In this document: one piece after another, positions 7,691 through 19,414 of the stretch | How positions within the stretch are numbered: the first letter of the stretch is position 1 | How the letters are laid out: each line of letters opens with the position of its first letter | Source: Amycolatopsis pittospori | Lineage (GTDB): Bacteria > Actinomycetota > Actinomycetes > Mycobacteriales > Pseudonocardiaceae | DNA: 64,000 bases | Reading direction: 5' to 3' | Assembly (NCBI RefSeq): GCF_013870525.1 | Contig: NZ_JACBXD010000024.1 | Location: 40,960-104,959, forward strand | Notes under the pieces: model-generated | Seen by the model: only the letters and a program-made list of their open reading frames with translations | The model's database searches: none | What the model was told of the DNA's origin: nothing | Translations under genes and position numbers: made by a program

Positions 7691-8547
7691 GCGGACTCCC
7701 CGAATTCGGCGACGGCCTTCTGGTACCGCGCTTCGTCCCCCGACAGGAACCTGTCGACGAACTTCGGCCAGGCGTCGAGATCCTTGGCGGCTTCGGCGTA
7801 ATGGCGCTGGAAGCGTTCGTCGCGCCCGTAATCCGGGACGGCGGTGGTGAAGTGCGCGCCGTTCGGCGTCTCCGCGACCCCGGTGACGAGCATCCGGCTC
7901 AGCAGCAGGCTCTGCACCGGGCCACCGGCGGAGAGTTCGTCCGTCTCCACGATCTTTTCCGTGGACACGTAACACTTGTCGGCGGCCAGCGCGAAAAGTT
8001 CGTCGAAGTACGGATCCGGTCCGAGGTACTGCGCGTTGCCGCGGGCGTCGGCGCGGTTGAGGTGGACGAACGCGGCGTCGAGTTTGAGCGCGGGCACGGC
8101 CAGGAGTTCCTCGCCGTCGTCGTACGGAGACCGGACGGTACGCAGCGACGGGTTCAGGTCCAGCACGCCGGAACCGAGACCCGCCCGCGTCGGCAGGAAC
8201 GGAAGTCGTTGCGCGGCAGCGGAAAGCCCGGTGCCGAAGACTCCTTCGTCGTACTCGGTCACCGTGATCGACCCGGATTCCCTCGCCCGCGAGAACCACG
8301 GGTCATAGGGGATCGAGTCCAGCGTGACGAAGCCGAAGATCAGATGTTCGATCTTGCCCGCCGAAGCCAGCAGCCCGACGTCCGGGCCGCCGTAGGAGAC
8401 CACGGTGAGGTCCTTGACCGGCGAGCGCAGGATCGCGCGTACCAGCGCCATGGGTTTGCGCCGGGAACCCCAGCCGCCGATCCCGATCGTCATGCCGTCG
8501 GTGAGTTCGGCGACGATCTCGTCCGGCGTCATCCGCTTGTCGGTCAT
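7687..8547 (-). CDS. ipdA: IpdA, CoA-transferase-like alpha subunit of the steroid ring hydrolase
   Basis: The 286-residue protein opens like mycobacterial IpdA (MTIGIGGWGSRRKPMALVRA) and carries the acidic EYDEG segment near residue 100, where the catalytic Glu of this family sits. It ends with the shared HFTTAVPDYGRDE block. It pairs with IpdB to hydrolyse a ring carbon-carbon bond of the cholesterol CoA intermediate. ATG 8547 overlaps the echA20 stop by one base; GTG 8550 is an alternative. Confidence 0.92.
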   Translation of the reverse strand: MTDKRMTPDEIVAELTDGMTIGIGGWGSRRKPMALVRAILRSPVKDLTVVSYGGPDVGLLASAGKIEHLIFGFVTLDSIPYDPWFSRARESGSITVTEYDEGVFGTGLSAAAQRLPFLPTRAGLGSGVLDLNPSLRTVRSPYDDGEELLAVPALKLDAAFVHLNRADARGNAQYLGPDPYFDELFALAADKCYVSTEKIVETDELSAGGPVQSLLLSRMLVTGVAETPNGAHFTTAVPDYGRDERFQRHYAEAAKDLDAWPKFVDRFLSGDEARYQKAVAEFGESA

Positions 8548-9296
8548 CACTTCCCCTTGCCGTCCAAGAAGTCCTGACGCGCGCCGTCGGACACGCCCGC
8601 CAGATTGAGTTCGAAGGTGAATCCCTGCTCGAAGCGATAGCTGCGGTGCACGGGCTGGACGTCGATGCCGTTGATGGCCTGCTTCGCCGCGCGGATCACG
8701 CGGGTGTCCTTCGCCGCGATCTGCCGCGCCACGCCGAGCGCGGTCTCGTCGAGTTCGTCTCTCGCCACCACGGCGTAGACCGAACCGTGGTGATGCAACT
8801 GGGCCGCGGTGATCGTCGAAGCCGTGTAGTACAGCGCCCGCATCAGATGCTGGGGGACCAGCCGCGAGAGATGGGTCGCCGCGCCGAGCGCGCCGCGATC
8901 GACCTCGGGGAGCCCGAAGGTGGCGTCCTCGCTCGCGACCACGATGTCCGCGTTGCCGACCAGCCCGACCCCGCCGCCGAGGCAGAAGCCCTGAACCGCC
9001 GCGATCACCGGGACCGCGCAGTCGTAGACGGCGGAAAACGCCGCCGCGCAGCCCTCGTTCGCGCCGATCAGCGCGCCGTGACCCGGATCGCGCTGGATCT
9101 CCTTGATGTCGACACCGGCGTTGAACCCGCGGCCTTCCGCCCGCAGCACCACGACATGCGTGGCGGGATCGCGTCCGGCGTCGGTGACGGCGGACGCGAG
9201 GGCGAACCATCCCTTCACGCTCAGCGCGTTCACCGGGGGTGCGTCGACCGTGACCACGGCGATGCCGGGCTCCGGTGAGTGGGTGGAAACGCTCAT
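8547..9296 (-). CDS. echA20: EchA20, crotonase-family steroid ring hydrolase
   Basis: The 249-residue crotonase-fold protein closely matches the EchA20 pattern: EGRGFNAGVDIKE for the first oxyanion loop, GFCLGGGVGLVGNADIVVA for the second, then FGLPEVDRGALGAATHLSRLVPQHLMR. In M. tuberculosis EchA20 opens the remaining steroid ring of the indane CoA intermediate. Start ATG 9296 (MSVSTHSPEPG) fits the family; an upstream in-frame ATG at 9326 would lie in the operator region. It is the first gene of the echA20-ipdABC operon. Confidence 0.9.
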   Translation of the reverse strand: MSVSTHSPEPGIAVVTVDAPPVNALSVKGWFALASAVTDAGRDPATHVVVLRAEGRGFNAGVDIKEIQRDPGHGALIGANEGCAAAFSAVYDCAVPVIAAVQGFCLGGGVGLVGNADIVVASEDATFGLPEVDRGALGAATHLSRLVPQHLMRALYYTASTITAAQLHHHGSVYAVVARDELDETALGVARQIAAKDTRVIRAAKQAINGIDVQPVHRSYRFEQGFTFELNLAGVSDGARQDFLDGKGK

Positions 9297-9317
9297 CGTG
9301 CACCCTTTCGCTACCAA

Positions 9318-9331
9318 ACCTAGCACTTGCT
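9318..9331. promoter_or_regulatory. KstR2-like operator
   Basis: ACCTAGCACTTGCT matches the KstR2 consensus AnCAAGnnCTTGnT at nine of ten fixed positions. It lies in the 89-bp gap between the divergent echA20 and SDR genes, homologues of which form the KstR2 regulon in mycobacteria. Flanking ACCAA and TTGGT extend the dyad. Confidence 0.55.
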
Positions 9332-9385
9332 TGGTACGTTAGCAGGACGTCCGGCCCTGGTACAGCGACGTGAAGGAGGCCCGGC

Positions 9386-10183
9386 ATGGCACTCGAACTC
9401 CGGCTCGACGGCGCCGTGGTGCTGGTGACCGGCGGGGTCCGCGGCGTCGGCGCCGGTGTCACCAGGACTTTCCTGCGCGCCGGGGCCGAGGTGATCACCT
9501 GCGCGCGCACCGAACCCGAGCGACCGGTCGGCGACGGGGACAAGGTGTCGACCTTCATCTCCTGCGACGTCCGCGACCCCAAGGAGGTCGACGCGCTCTT
9601 CGAGGAGATCCTGCGGCGGCACGGGCGGATCGACGTCGTGGTCAACAACGCGGGTGGCGCGCCGTTCGCCGAGGCGGCGACTGCGTCACCGCGATTCCAC
9701 GAGAAGGTGATCGCGCTGAACCTGCTGGCGCCGTTGAACGTCGCCCGCGCGGCGAACGCGATCATGCAGCGCCAGGAGCGCGGCGGCGTCGTCGTGAACA
9801 TCAGCAGCGTCAGCGGCACGAGACCGTCGCCGGGGACGGCGTCCTATGGCGCGGCGAAAGCGGGCCTGGACAACCTGACCTCCACGCTGGCCGTGGAGTG
9901 GGCGCCGAAGGTGCGGGTCAACGCGCTCGACGTCGGCATGGTCCGGACGGAGCACTCGCATCTGCACTACGGCGACGAAGCGGGAGTCGCGGCCGTGGGT
10001 GCGACAGTCCCGTTAGGACGGTTGGCCGACCCCGAGGAAATCGGTTCGTGCGCGGTGTTCCTGGCGTCGCCGCTGGCCTCGTACGTCAGCGGCGCCTGCC
10101 TGACCGTCCACGGCGGGGGAGAGGTGCCCGCCTTCCTCGCCGCTTCCAATTCTGCGGCAACAGAACGAAAGGAGCCGGTGTGA
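9386..10183 (+). CDS. SDR oxidoreductase of the HIP cluster (Rv3549c-like)
   Basis: The 265-residue short-chain dehydrogenase has the cofactor motif TGGVRGVG, NNAG, the catalytic Ser (ISSVSG) and a Y-x3-K pair (YGAAKAG). Its position beside echA20-ipdAB and fused to a second SDR gene by GTGA overlap matches Rv3549c-Rv3548c of M. tuberculosis, which is KstR2-controlled. The exact alcohol/ketone step is not firmly assigned. The start has AAGGAGG upstream. Confidence 0.85.
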   Translation: MALELRLDGAVVLVTGGVRGVGAGVTRTFLRAGAEVITCARTEPERPVGDGDKVSTFISCDVRDPKEVDALFEEILRRHGRIDVVVNNAGGAPFAEAATASPRFHEKVIALNLLAPLNVARAANAIMQRQERGGVVVNISSVSGTRPSPGTASYGAAKAGLDNLTSTLAVEWAPKVRVNALDVGMVRTEHSHLHYGDEAGVAAVGATVPLGRLADPEEIGSCAVFLASPLASYVSGACLTVHGGGEVPAFLAASNSAATERKEPV

Positions 10184-11088
10184 GCGGGATCGCCGACGGC
10201 CGGATCGTGGTGGTGACCGGTGCCGGTCGCGGGATCGGGCGGGCGCACGCGCTCGCGTTCGCCGCGGAGGGCGCGAGGGTGGTGGTGAACGACCTCGGCG
10301 CCGGCCTCGACGGCAGCGGCGGATCGGCCGGGCCCGCGCAGGACGTCGTCGACGAGATCGAGGCGCTCGGCGGCGAAGCGGTCGCGAACACCGACGACAT
10401 CGCGTCGTGGGACGGCGCCGCCGGGCTGGTGCGGACCGCCGTCGAAACCTTCGGTGGGCTGGACGTACTGGTCAACAACGCGGGATTCCTGCGCGACCGG
10501 ATGCTGGTCAACCTCGCCGAGGACGAATGGGACGCCGTCATCCGCGTCCACCTGAAGGGGCATTTCGCGCCGACGCGGCACGCCGCCGAATACTGGCGCA
10601 CGGAAGCGAAGGCCGGCCGGACGCGGACGGCACGGGTGATCAACACCAGTTCCGGAGCGGGACTGCTCGGCAGCGTCGGGCAGGGGAACTACGCGGCCGC
10701 GAAGGCCGGCATCCTGGGCCTCACGCTGGTCTCGGCCACCGAGTTCGCGCGCTACGGCGTCACCGTGAACGCCATCGCCCCGGCCGCCCGGACCCGGATG
10801 ACCGAAGAGGCGTTCGCCGACGACATGGCCGCGCCGGACGACGGTTTCGACGCCATGGCACCGGAAAACGTGTCGCCGCTGGTGGTGTGGCTCGGCAGCG
10901 AGGAGTCGTCCGGCGTGACCGGGCGGGTCTTCGAGGTCGACGGCGGACGCGTCTCGATCGCGCAGGGCTGGCAACACGGCACGGTGCGGGACAAGGGATC
11001 CCGGTGGGAGCCGGCCGAGCTCGGCCCCGTCGTCGCCGAGCTGCTGGCCGACGCTCCTGCCCCCGAACCTGTCTACGGTGCGTCGTGA
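10180..11088 (+). CDS. SDR oxidoreductase of the HIP cluster (Rv3548c-like)
   Basis: The 302-residue SDR has TGAGRGIGRAHALAFAAEGA, NNAGFLRDRML, the catalytic Ser in INTSSGAG and YAAAK. The insert VVVNDLGAGLDGSGGS and the length resemble the MFE-2/FabG-like hydroxyacyl-CoA dehydrogenases, suggesting an acyl-CoA substrate in late steroid breakdown. GTG 10180 overlaps the previous stop by four bases, and GAAAGGAG lies upstream within that gene. Confidence 0.85.
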   Translation: MSGIADGRIVVVTGAGRGIGRAHALAFAAEGARVVVNDLGAGLDGSGGSAGPAQDVVDEIEALGGEAVANTDDIASWDGAAGLVRTAVETFGGLDVLVNNAGFLRDRMLVNLAEDEWDAVIRVHLKGHFAPTRHAAEYWRTEAKAGRTRTARVINTSSGAGLLGSVGQGNYAAAKAGILGLTLVSATEFARYGVTVNAIAPAARTRMTEEAFADDMAAPDDGFDAMAPENVSPLVVWLGSEESSGVTGRVFEVDGGRVSIAQGWQHGTVRDKGSRWEPAELGPVVAELLADAPAPEPVYGAS

Positions 11089-11125
11089 GAGGCGATTCGG
11101 GTTAGCCGGTGACCGTGACACCGCA

Positions 11126-11294
11126 CTCGTGTGCTCGGAGCCGGATCTCGCGTGCTCGGAGCCGTACATCCGAGTGCGGCATCCAGGCACGCGAGTCACG
11201 TCTCCGTGCACGCGAGATCCGGGCCCGAGTACACGAGCGATGTTGCGAAGGGCTATTTCGCAACCTTCAACGTCGCGAAAGTGCCCTTCGCAAC
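11126..11294. repeat. Composite intergenic palindromes (families F and B), copy 2
   Basis: At the convergent junction of the SDR and GNAT genes, 30-bp arms at 11126-11155 and 11208-11237 pair with three mismatches (shared CTCGTGT...GGATCTCGCGTGC). Directly after them, 11242-11264 and 11272-11294 form a family B element with three mismatches and the invariant spacer CTTCAAC. Confidence 0.8.
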
Positions 11295-11329
11295 ATCCGG
11301 CTTCCTCTGGAAGCTCTCGTTCGGGCCGC

Positions 11330-12196
11330 TCAGGCGTCCCGGGCCAGGTCCCGGACCTCGGGCAGCGCCTGGAAACCGCCCGACTCGTAGGTGGTGACGG
11401 CGGCGACGTTGGAACTCGGCGTGTACACGAGGGCGCTCGACGAGCCGAGTTCCTGGAGCGCGGCCGCCGCGGCGACGGTGATCGCCCGGCCGTGGCCGTG
11501 GCCGCGATGGTCCCGGTGCACGCCCATCGGTTCGAGCAATCCGGGTTTGCCCGGGCCCGCCGACCACACCGTCACCATCGCGACGGCGTTGTCGCTGTCG
11601 TCGTACGCGACCAGGCATCGAGCATCGGCGTACGGCACGCTCGACGCCATCGCGTGCCAGCGCTCCTCCGAGAACTTCGACCCGTCGAACGCCGCTCGCT
11701 GGACGGCGGCCCGGACGGCCGCCTGCTCCGGACCGGCCACCTCGATCCGCAGGTCCGGGGCCTTGACCGGCTCGGAGAGAGCGCGGCTCAGCGGCGTCCA
11801 CGGTTCGTCGATGTGCCAGCCGTGCCCGGGCAGCAGGTCCCGGATCAGCGTGTCCTTCGGCGTCTCGACGGACACCCTCCCCAGCGGCAGCACCCCACGC
11901 TCGGGGGCGATCACGTCCTCGACCACCTGCCGCGCCAGTTCCTCGTCCCGCCGGGCGTCCGGAGCGGTCGTCATCCGCAGCAGGTCGGCCCCGTCCAGCA
12001 GTCCGACCGCGAGAATCCGGCCGTCCCGGCGCCAGATCCGGACCGCCGCGGCCGTCGCTTCCGCGCCGAACTGCCAGAACCAGCCCAGATCACCGGGATG
12101 CAGCTGCCATGCCGAGCCCTCGCGCTGCCAGTCCCGCAGCGCGTCCACTGCCTCGCCCAGCCCGTCGGCTTCCGGCTTCTCCACGGTGATCGCCAT
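11330..12196 (-). CDS. GNAT family N-acetyltransferase
   Basis: The 288-residue protein has an atypical N-terminal half and a clear GNAT domain at the C-terminus, with the acetyl-CoA loop in EPMGVHRDHRGHGHGRAIT and a closing YTPSSNVAAVTTYESGGF segment typical of the fold. The substrate cannot be inferred. ATG 12196 (MAITVEKPEADG) gives a compact start; an upstream ATG at 12253 would overlap the divergent gene's promoter. Confidence 0.8.
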   Translation of the reverse strand: MAITVEKPEADGLGEAVDALRDWQREGSAWQLHPGDLGWFWQFGAEATAAAVRIWRRDGRILAVGLLDGADLLRMTTAPDARRDEELARQVVEDVIAPERGVLPLGRVSVETPKDTLIRDLLPGHGWHIDEPWTPLSRALSEPVKAPDLRIEVAGPEQAAVRAAVQRAAFDGSKFSEERWHAMASSVPYADARCLVAYDDSDNAVAMVTVWSAGPGKPGLLEPMGVHRDHRGHGHGRAITVAAAAALQELGSSSALVYTPSSNVAAVTTYESGGFQALPEVRDLARDA

Positions 12197-12262
12197 GTCC
12201 GTGATCACACACCACCGCCCGAGGCGTTCGCATCCGGTTTTCGGTGCGGCCAAGATGGAGGA

Positions 12263-13108
12263 GTGACGTCACTACAGCGCCGACTCTGGGAAGCGGTCGA
12301 ACCGCTGCACGCCGTCGTCTACTTCGCCCCGGAAACCGCCGCCGCGGCCAAGGCCGCCGGACTTCCGAGCTGGTGGATGGGCTACTTCGCCGGCCGGGTC
12401 GCGCCACTCGGGCCGCTACCGGAACCGCCGGTGACCGCGATGCTCTTCGGTTTCGCGCCGCGGATGGTCGCGCGATCCCTGCCCGGCGCCTGGGCCTACG
12501 CGGAGCCCGCGGTCGTCCTGCGGAGCCGGATGGACGCCGTCGAGACGGCCCTCGAACGGATCCTGCCCGCCGACGCGCGCCTCGGAGAACTGGCTGTCCT
12601 CCTTGAACAAGCCATCACCGGATGTGATTACGCGGCCAGGCCGCTGGCCGCGGCTTGGTCCGCGGTCGCCCGTCCCGCCACTCCGGTCGGGAGGATCTGG
12701 CTCGCGGCGACGGTACTGCGGGAGCATCGCGGGGACGGTCACGTGCTTTCCGCGGTCGCCGCCGGATTGCGCGGGCTCGACACGACACTGACCCATATCG
12801 GCAGCGGGGCGGTGACGCGCGAGGTCATCCAGATCAACCGCGGCTGGACCGACGACGACTGGGACGAGAGCGTCGGAAGGCTCCGCGATCGCGGCATCCT
12901 CGGCGGAGATCGGCAGCTCACCGACACGGGAATCGTGCTGCGCCAACGGATCGAGGACGAGACCGATCGCCTCGCCACTGGTCCGCTCGAAGCCCTCGGC
13001 GAAGACGGCGCCGCCGAAGTCATCCGGCTGGCCGTCCCGCTGAGCCGTCTCCTCTTCGACGCCGGGGCCATCCCGCTGCCGAACCCGATGGGGGCGCCGC
13101 GGCCCTGA
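12263..13108 (+). CDS. SCO6745 family protein, function unknown
   Basis: The 281-residue protein resembles the actinobacterial SCO6745 family: the N-terminal WEAVEPLHAVVYFAP, a central helical region (GCDYAARPLAAAWSAV), and a C-terminal LRDRGIL...LTDTG segment similar to a winged-helix tail. No catalytic motif is recognisable. GTG 12263 follows GGAGGA. It is divergent from the GNAT gene with a 66-bp gap. Confidence 0.7.
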   Translation: MTSLQRRLWEAVEPLHAVVYFAPETAAAAKAAGLPSWWMGYFAGRVAPLGPLPEPPVTAMLFGFAPRMVARSLPGAWAYAEPAVVLRSRMDAVETALERILPADARLGELAVLLEQAITGCDYAARPLAAAWSAVARPATPVGRIWLAATVLREHRGDGHVLSAVAAGLRGLDTTLTHIGSGAVTREVIQINRGWTDDDWDESVGRLRDRGILGGDRQLTDTGIVLRQRIEDETDRLATGPLEALGEDGAAEVIRLAVPLSRLLFDAGAIPLPNPMGAPRP

Positions 13109-13148
13109 TCGCTCGAAACTGTCGGACCCCGGTGGGACGCTGTCCGGT

Positions 13149-14830
<1,682 letters not shown>

Positions 14831-14845
14831 TCACTACGCAAAAAC

Positions 14846-14859
14846 TAGAACACGTTCTC
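14846..14859. promoter_or_regulatory. KstR operator near fadA5
   Basis: TAGAACACGTTCTC fits the KstR consensus TnnAACnnGTTnnA except for the last base. It lies 40 bp upstream of the fadA5 start, in the fadA5/CYP125 divergent region. Confidence 0.75.
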
Positions 14860-15010
14860 AATTTGGGCAAGTCGCCCCAGGGTTGACTCGTTTTTGATCA
14901 CTGGTCGCGGTTACCGCTTCTTGCTGCGGCTCCAAGATCCCTCCCGGCCAAGTTAACGGGTTTCACTAAAAACTCTTCACTAGGTGAACGCCGTATGCTT
15001 CAATCGGGTC

Positions 15011-15024
15011 TAGAACGTGTTTCA
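15011..15024. promoter_or_regulatory. KstR operator near the CYP125 gene
   Basis: TAGAACGTGTTTCA fully satisfies TnnAACnnGTTnnA. It lies 27 bp before the P450 start, suiting repression of that gene. Confidence 0.8.
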
Positions 15025-15050
15025 TTGGCGAACCGCGTAGGAGGTAGCCC

Positions 15051-16277
15051 GTGGCCGCTCCGCTGATCCCCGCCGGTTTCGATTTCACCGATCCGGATCT
15101 GTACGCCACCAGACTGCCTCTGGAGGAGTTCGCCGAACTCCGCCGGACGGCGCCGGTCTGGTGGAACCCGCAGCCGCACAACACCGCGGGCTTCCGCGAT
15201 GACGGCTACTGGGTCGTCAGCCGGCTCGAGGACGTCAAAGCGGTGTCGAGGGACAGCGAGCTGTTCTCCTCGCGAGAGAAGACCGCGATCATCCGCTTCG
15301 ACGAGAACATGACCGACGACAGCCTCGAAGCGAATCGTCTGGTCCTGCTCAACATGGACGCCCCGCAGCACACCAAGCTGCGGCGCATCGTGTCGAAGGG
15401 CTTCACACCGAGGTCGATCGCGAAACTCGAGGACACCCTGCGCGACCGCGCGGAGAAGATCGTCAACGAGGCCAAGAAGAAGGGCTCCGGGGACTTCGTC
15501 GTCGACGTCGCCTGCGAACTTCCCTTGCAGGCCATCGCCGAACTGATCGGCATCCCGCAGGAAGACCGGATGAAGGTCTTCGACTGGTCCAACCAGATGG
15601 TCTCCTACGACGACCCCGAGTACGAGGTCGAGCCGCTCGCCGCGTCGGCCGAGATCGTCGGCTACGCCTGGAACATGGCCGAAGAGCGCCGTAAATGCCC
15701 GATGGACGACATCGTCACGAAGCTGATCCAGGCCGACGTCGACGGTGAATCGCTGGCTTCGGACGAGTTCGGCTTCTTCGTCATCCTGCTGGCCGTCGCG
15801 GGCAACGAGACGACGCGCAACGCGATCACCCACGGCATGAAGGCGTTCCTCGACCACCCGGATCAGTGGGAGCTCTACAAGAAGGAACGGCCGAAGACCG
15901 CGCCGGACGAGATCGTCCGCTGGGCCACCCCGGTGGTCGCCTTCCAGCGCACCGCGACCCGCGACACCGAACTCGGCGGGCAGCTGATCCGCAAGGGCGA
16001 CCGGGTCGGGATGTTCTACAGCTCCGCGAACTTCGACCCGGACCACTTCGACGAGCCGGAGAAGTTCGACATCCTCCGCGAGGACAACCCCCACGTCGGT
16101 TTCGGCGGCACCGGTTCGCACTACTGCATCGGCGCCAACCTCGCGCGGCTGGAGATCGACCTGATCTTCAACGCCATCGCCGATGTCATGCCGAACATCA
16201 GCGAGGTCTCCGAGCCGGACCGGCTGCGGTCGAGCTGGCTCAACGGGATCAAGCACTATCAGGTGCGCTACGCCTGA
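15051..16277 (+). CDS. cyp125: CYP125-type steroid C26/C27 monooxygenase
   Basis: The 408-residue cytochrome P450 has the I-helix AGNETTRN, the K-helix EIVR and the heme loop GFGGTGSHYCIGA with C359 as iron ligand. The sequence follows CYP125, which oxidises the terminal side-chain carbon of cholesterol or cholestenone to start side-chain degradation. Divergence from fadA5 with KstR sites matches this role. GTG 15051 has GGAGG eleven bases upstream. Redox partners are not in the window. Confidence 0.9.
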   Translation: MAAPLIPAGFDFTDPDLYATRLPLEEFAELRRTAPVWWNPQPHNTAGFRDDGYWVVSRLEDVKAVSRDSELFSSREKTAIIRFDENMTDDSLEANRLVLLNMDAPQHTKLRRIVSKGFTPRSIAKLEDTLRDRAEKIVNEAKKKGSGDFVVDVACELPLQAIAELIGIPQEDRMKVFDWSNQMVSYDDPEYEVEPLAASAEIVGYAWNMAEERRKCPMDDIVTKLIQADVDGESLASDEFGFFVILLAVAGNETTRNAITHGMKAFLDHPDQWELYKKERPKTAPDEIVRWATPVVAFQRTATRDTELGGQLIRKGDRVGMFYSSANFDPDHFDEPEKFDILREDNPHVGFGGTGSHYCIGANLARLEIDLIFNAIADVMPNISEVSEPDRLRSSWLNGIKHYQVRYA

Positions 16278-16310
16278 TCCGCCGCGCACGTCGTAGTGCA
16301 CCATGGGGCC

Positions 16311-17099
16311 ATGGGTCCCCACGTGCAGGTCGACGTCGAAATGTCCTTCCGGGTCACGAAACCCGGCCCCGCCGCGTTCGTGATCGCGATCGCGGGCGGG
16401 GCGGAACAGGAAGAGTTCGCCTATCCCGCGCCGCCACGCCAGGTGGCGTTCGAACACGGGAGCCGCGCGCAGGTCCTCGATCTGCCGCTCGGCGAGCACG
16501 TCGTGCGGTACCGGGCCGAGCACAGCCTGGGGCGGGCCGAACCCGAGCCCGTCACGATGGACGACCTCATCCGGTACACCCGGCCCAGCCGGTACTGCCC
16601 CTCGGACCGGATGGGCGGGCTCGCGCTGTCGCGGTTCGGGCACCTGCCCGACGCGCGGACCCAGGTCGAGGCGATCGTGCGGCATGTGGGCGAGCACCTG
16701 TCCTATGTGGTCGGTTCCGGTTCGCCGACCGACGACGCCGTCGACACCTATCTCGCCGGGGAAGGGGTTTGCCGCGACTACGCGCACGTCTGCATCTCGC
16801 TGTGCCGCGTGATCGACATCCCCGCCCGGTTCACCGCGGTCTACGCGCCAGGACTGTCCCCAATGGACTTCCACGCCGTGTTCGAGGCGGCGATCGACGG
16901 CCGCTGGTACGTGTTCGACGCCACCGGCCTCGCGCCGAGGCAGAGCATGAGCCGGATCGCGACCGGGCGGGACGCCACCGACACCGCGTTCCTCTCCACA
17001 CTCGGCTGTGAGCTGGACTTTCTCGGCAACACGGTGCTGGCGACGGCCGGCCCGTCCTTGCCGGAGGACGACGGCTCGGAGCTGATCGCGCTCGCTTGA
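16311..17099 (+). CDS. Transglutaminase-like domain protein
   Basis: The 262-residue protein has a transglutaminase-like core with the catalytic Cys in GVCRDYAH, His in MDFHAVFEA and Asp in YVFDATG, in the right order and spacing. Most bacterial members are cysteine peptidases or amidases of unknown substrate, with no secretion signal here. The region before the core is a beta-rich segment common in this subgroup. A start at GTG 16296 is also possible. Confidence 0.85.
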   Translation: MGPHVQVDVEMSFRVTKPGPAAFVIAIAGGAEQEEFAYPAPPRQVAFEHGSRAQVLDLPLGEHVVRYRAEHSLGRAEPEPVTMDDLIRYTRPSRYCPSDRMGGLALSRFGHLPDARTQVEAIVRHVGEHLSYVVGSGSPTDDAVDTYLAGEGVCRDYAHVCISLCRVIDIPARFTAVYAPGLSPMDFHAVFEAAIDGRWYVFDATGLAPRQSMSRIATGRDATDTAFLSTLGCELDFLGNTVLATAGPSLPEDDGSELIALA

Positions 17100-17147
17100 T
17101 CGCGTGTTGTGCACGAAGCGTGACTTCGCTGAGGTAGACATTGGCGT

Positions 17148-18170
17148 GTGAGGGAGAAGCAAGCACCGACGAAATGGAAGCGGCTGCGTGCCCGCTACCG
17201 CTGGCTGGACCATTTGGCGCGGGCGGTGAACCGCTATGTCGAGTACGGCGGTTACCACTACGTCGCCTCGATCACCTACTTCAGCCTGTTCTCGCTGGTG
17301 CCCATCCTCATGGTCGCGGTGTCGGTGGCCGGCTTCGTCCTGGCGAGCCAGCCGCAGCTGATCGAGTCGATGCTGAACGCGATCACCGGCACGCTGCCCG
17401 GCGGTCTCGGCGACAAGGCGGGGGACCTGCTCACCGGCTTCGTGGAGCAGCGCACCAGCGTCGGGCTCATCGGTCTGGTGATCGGGCTGTACTCCGGCTG
17501 GAACTGGATGAACTCGCTGCGGGACGCGCTCACCGCGCTGTGGGGCCAGAACCGCTCCGACCTCCCGCTGCTGCGCACGATCGCCGCCGATCTCCTCGCC
17601 CTGGTGGGGCTCGCGGCCGCGCTGCTGGTCTCCTTCGCCATCACCATTTCCGGATCCGCGCTCGGCCGGTACCTGCTGGGGCTGGCCGGGGTCGACGACA
17701 CCGCCTGGGGGCACAACGTGCTTTCGGCGATCTCGATCCCGTTGGCGCTGCTGGCCAACTGGCTCGTGTTCCTCTGGGTGCTCACCCGGTTGCCGCGGAA
17801 ACCGGTCGGGGTCCGCAGCGCGATGCGCGGCGCCGTCGCGCTGGCACTGGGGTTCGAACTGCTGAAGCAGGCCGGGGGGATCTACCTGCGGTTGATCGGC
17901 GACTCGCCGACCGGCGTCGCGTTCGGTTCGATCATCGGCCTGATCTTCTTCATCTCACTGGTGGCGCGGATGCTGGTGTTCGTCACCGCCTGGACCGCGA
18001 CCGCGCGGGACGCGCCACGCGACCCGGTCCGGCCGCCGCCACCCGTCGTCGTCCGGCCGGTGGTGGCGCAGGCCGACCGGCACGGCCTCAAACCCGTCCT
18101 GGTGGGCGCGGTGACCGGCGTCGTGGCCACTCTCGCCGCGCAACGCCTCCGCCCGCGCCGCCGCTCCTGA
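17148..18170 (+). CDS. YihY/BrkB family inner membrane protein
   Basis: The 340-residue protein has the YihY signature near the start (YVEYGGYHYVASITYFSLFSLVPILMVAVS), about six membrane helices between residues 40 and 280, and a basic, Pro-rich cytoplasmic tail. The family's function is unsettled; it is not an RNase despite older names. A second paralogue lies at 51768-52892. Confidence 0.85.
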   Translation: MREKQAPTKWKRLRARYRWLDHLARAVNRYVEYGGYHYVASITYFSLFSLVPILMVAVSVAGFVLASQPQLIESMLNAITGTLPGGLGDKAGDLLTGFVEQRTSVGLIGLVIGLYSGWNWMNSLRDALTALWGQNRSDLPLLRTIAADLLALVGLAAALLVSFAITISGSALGRYLLGLAGVDDTAWGHNVLSAISIPLALLANWLVFLWVLTRLPRKPVGVRSAMRGAVALALGFELLKQAGGIYLRLIGDSPTGVAFGSIIGLIFFISLVARMLVFVTAWTATARDAPRDPVRPPPPVVVRPVVAQADRHGLKPVLVGAVTGVVATLAAQRLRPRRRS

Positions 18171-18185
18171 CCCACCCTCCGGGCG

Positions 18186-18240
18186 TGCTATGAACGGCTC
18201 GTTACTTGCAAAATTTGCAAGTAACGAGCCGTTCATAGCA
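18186..18240. repeat. Family A palindrome, copy 1
   Basis: This 55-bp element has perfect 27-bp arms around one central base, starting TGCTATGAACGGCTCG. It sits between the convergent YihY and ltp3 genes. Relative to the other copies one base pair is changed on both arms (C-G to T-A). Confidence 0.9.
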
Positions 18241-18250
18241 CCACCGAGGC

Positions 18251-19410
<1,160 letters not shown>

Positions 19411-19414
<4 letters not shown>

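Noticed and set aside
7687..9819. Apparent 710-residue fusion including IpdA
   Set aside because: High GC removes stop codons; the real ipdA starts at 8547 and the upstream part overlaps echA20 and the operator in another frame.
18186..18240. Insertion sequence or attachment site at family A elements
   Set aside because: No transposase or integrase, no target-site duplication visible, and the element is a simple palindrome.
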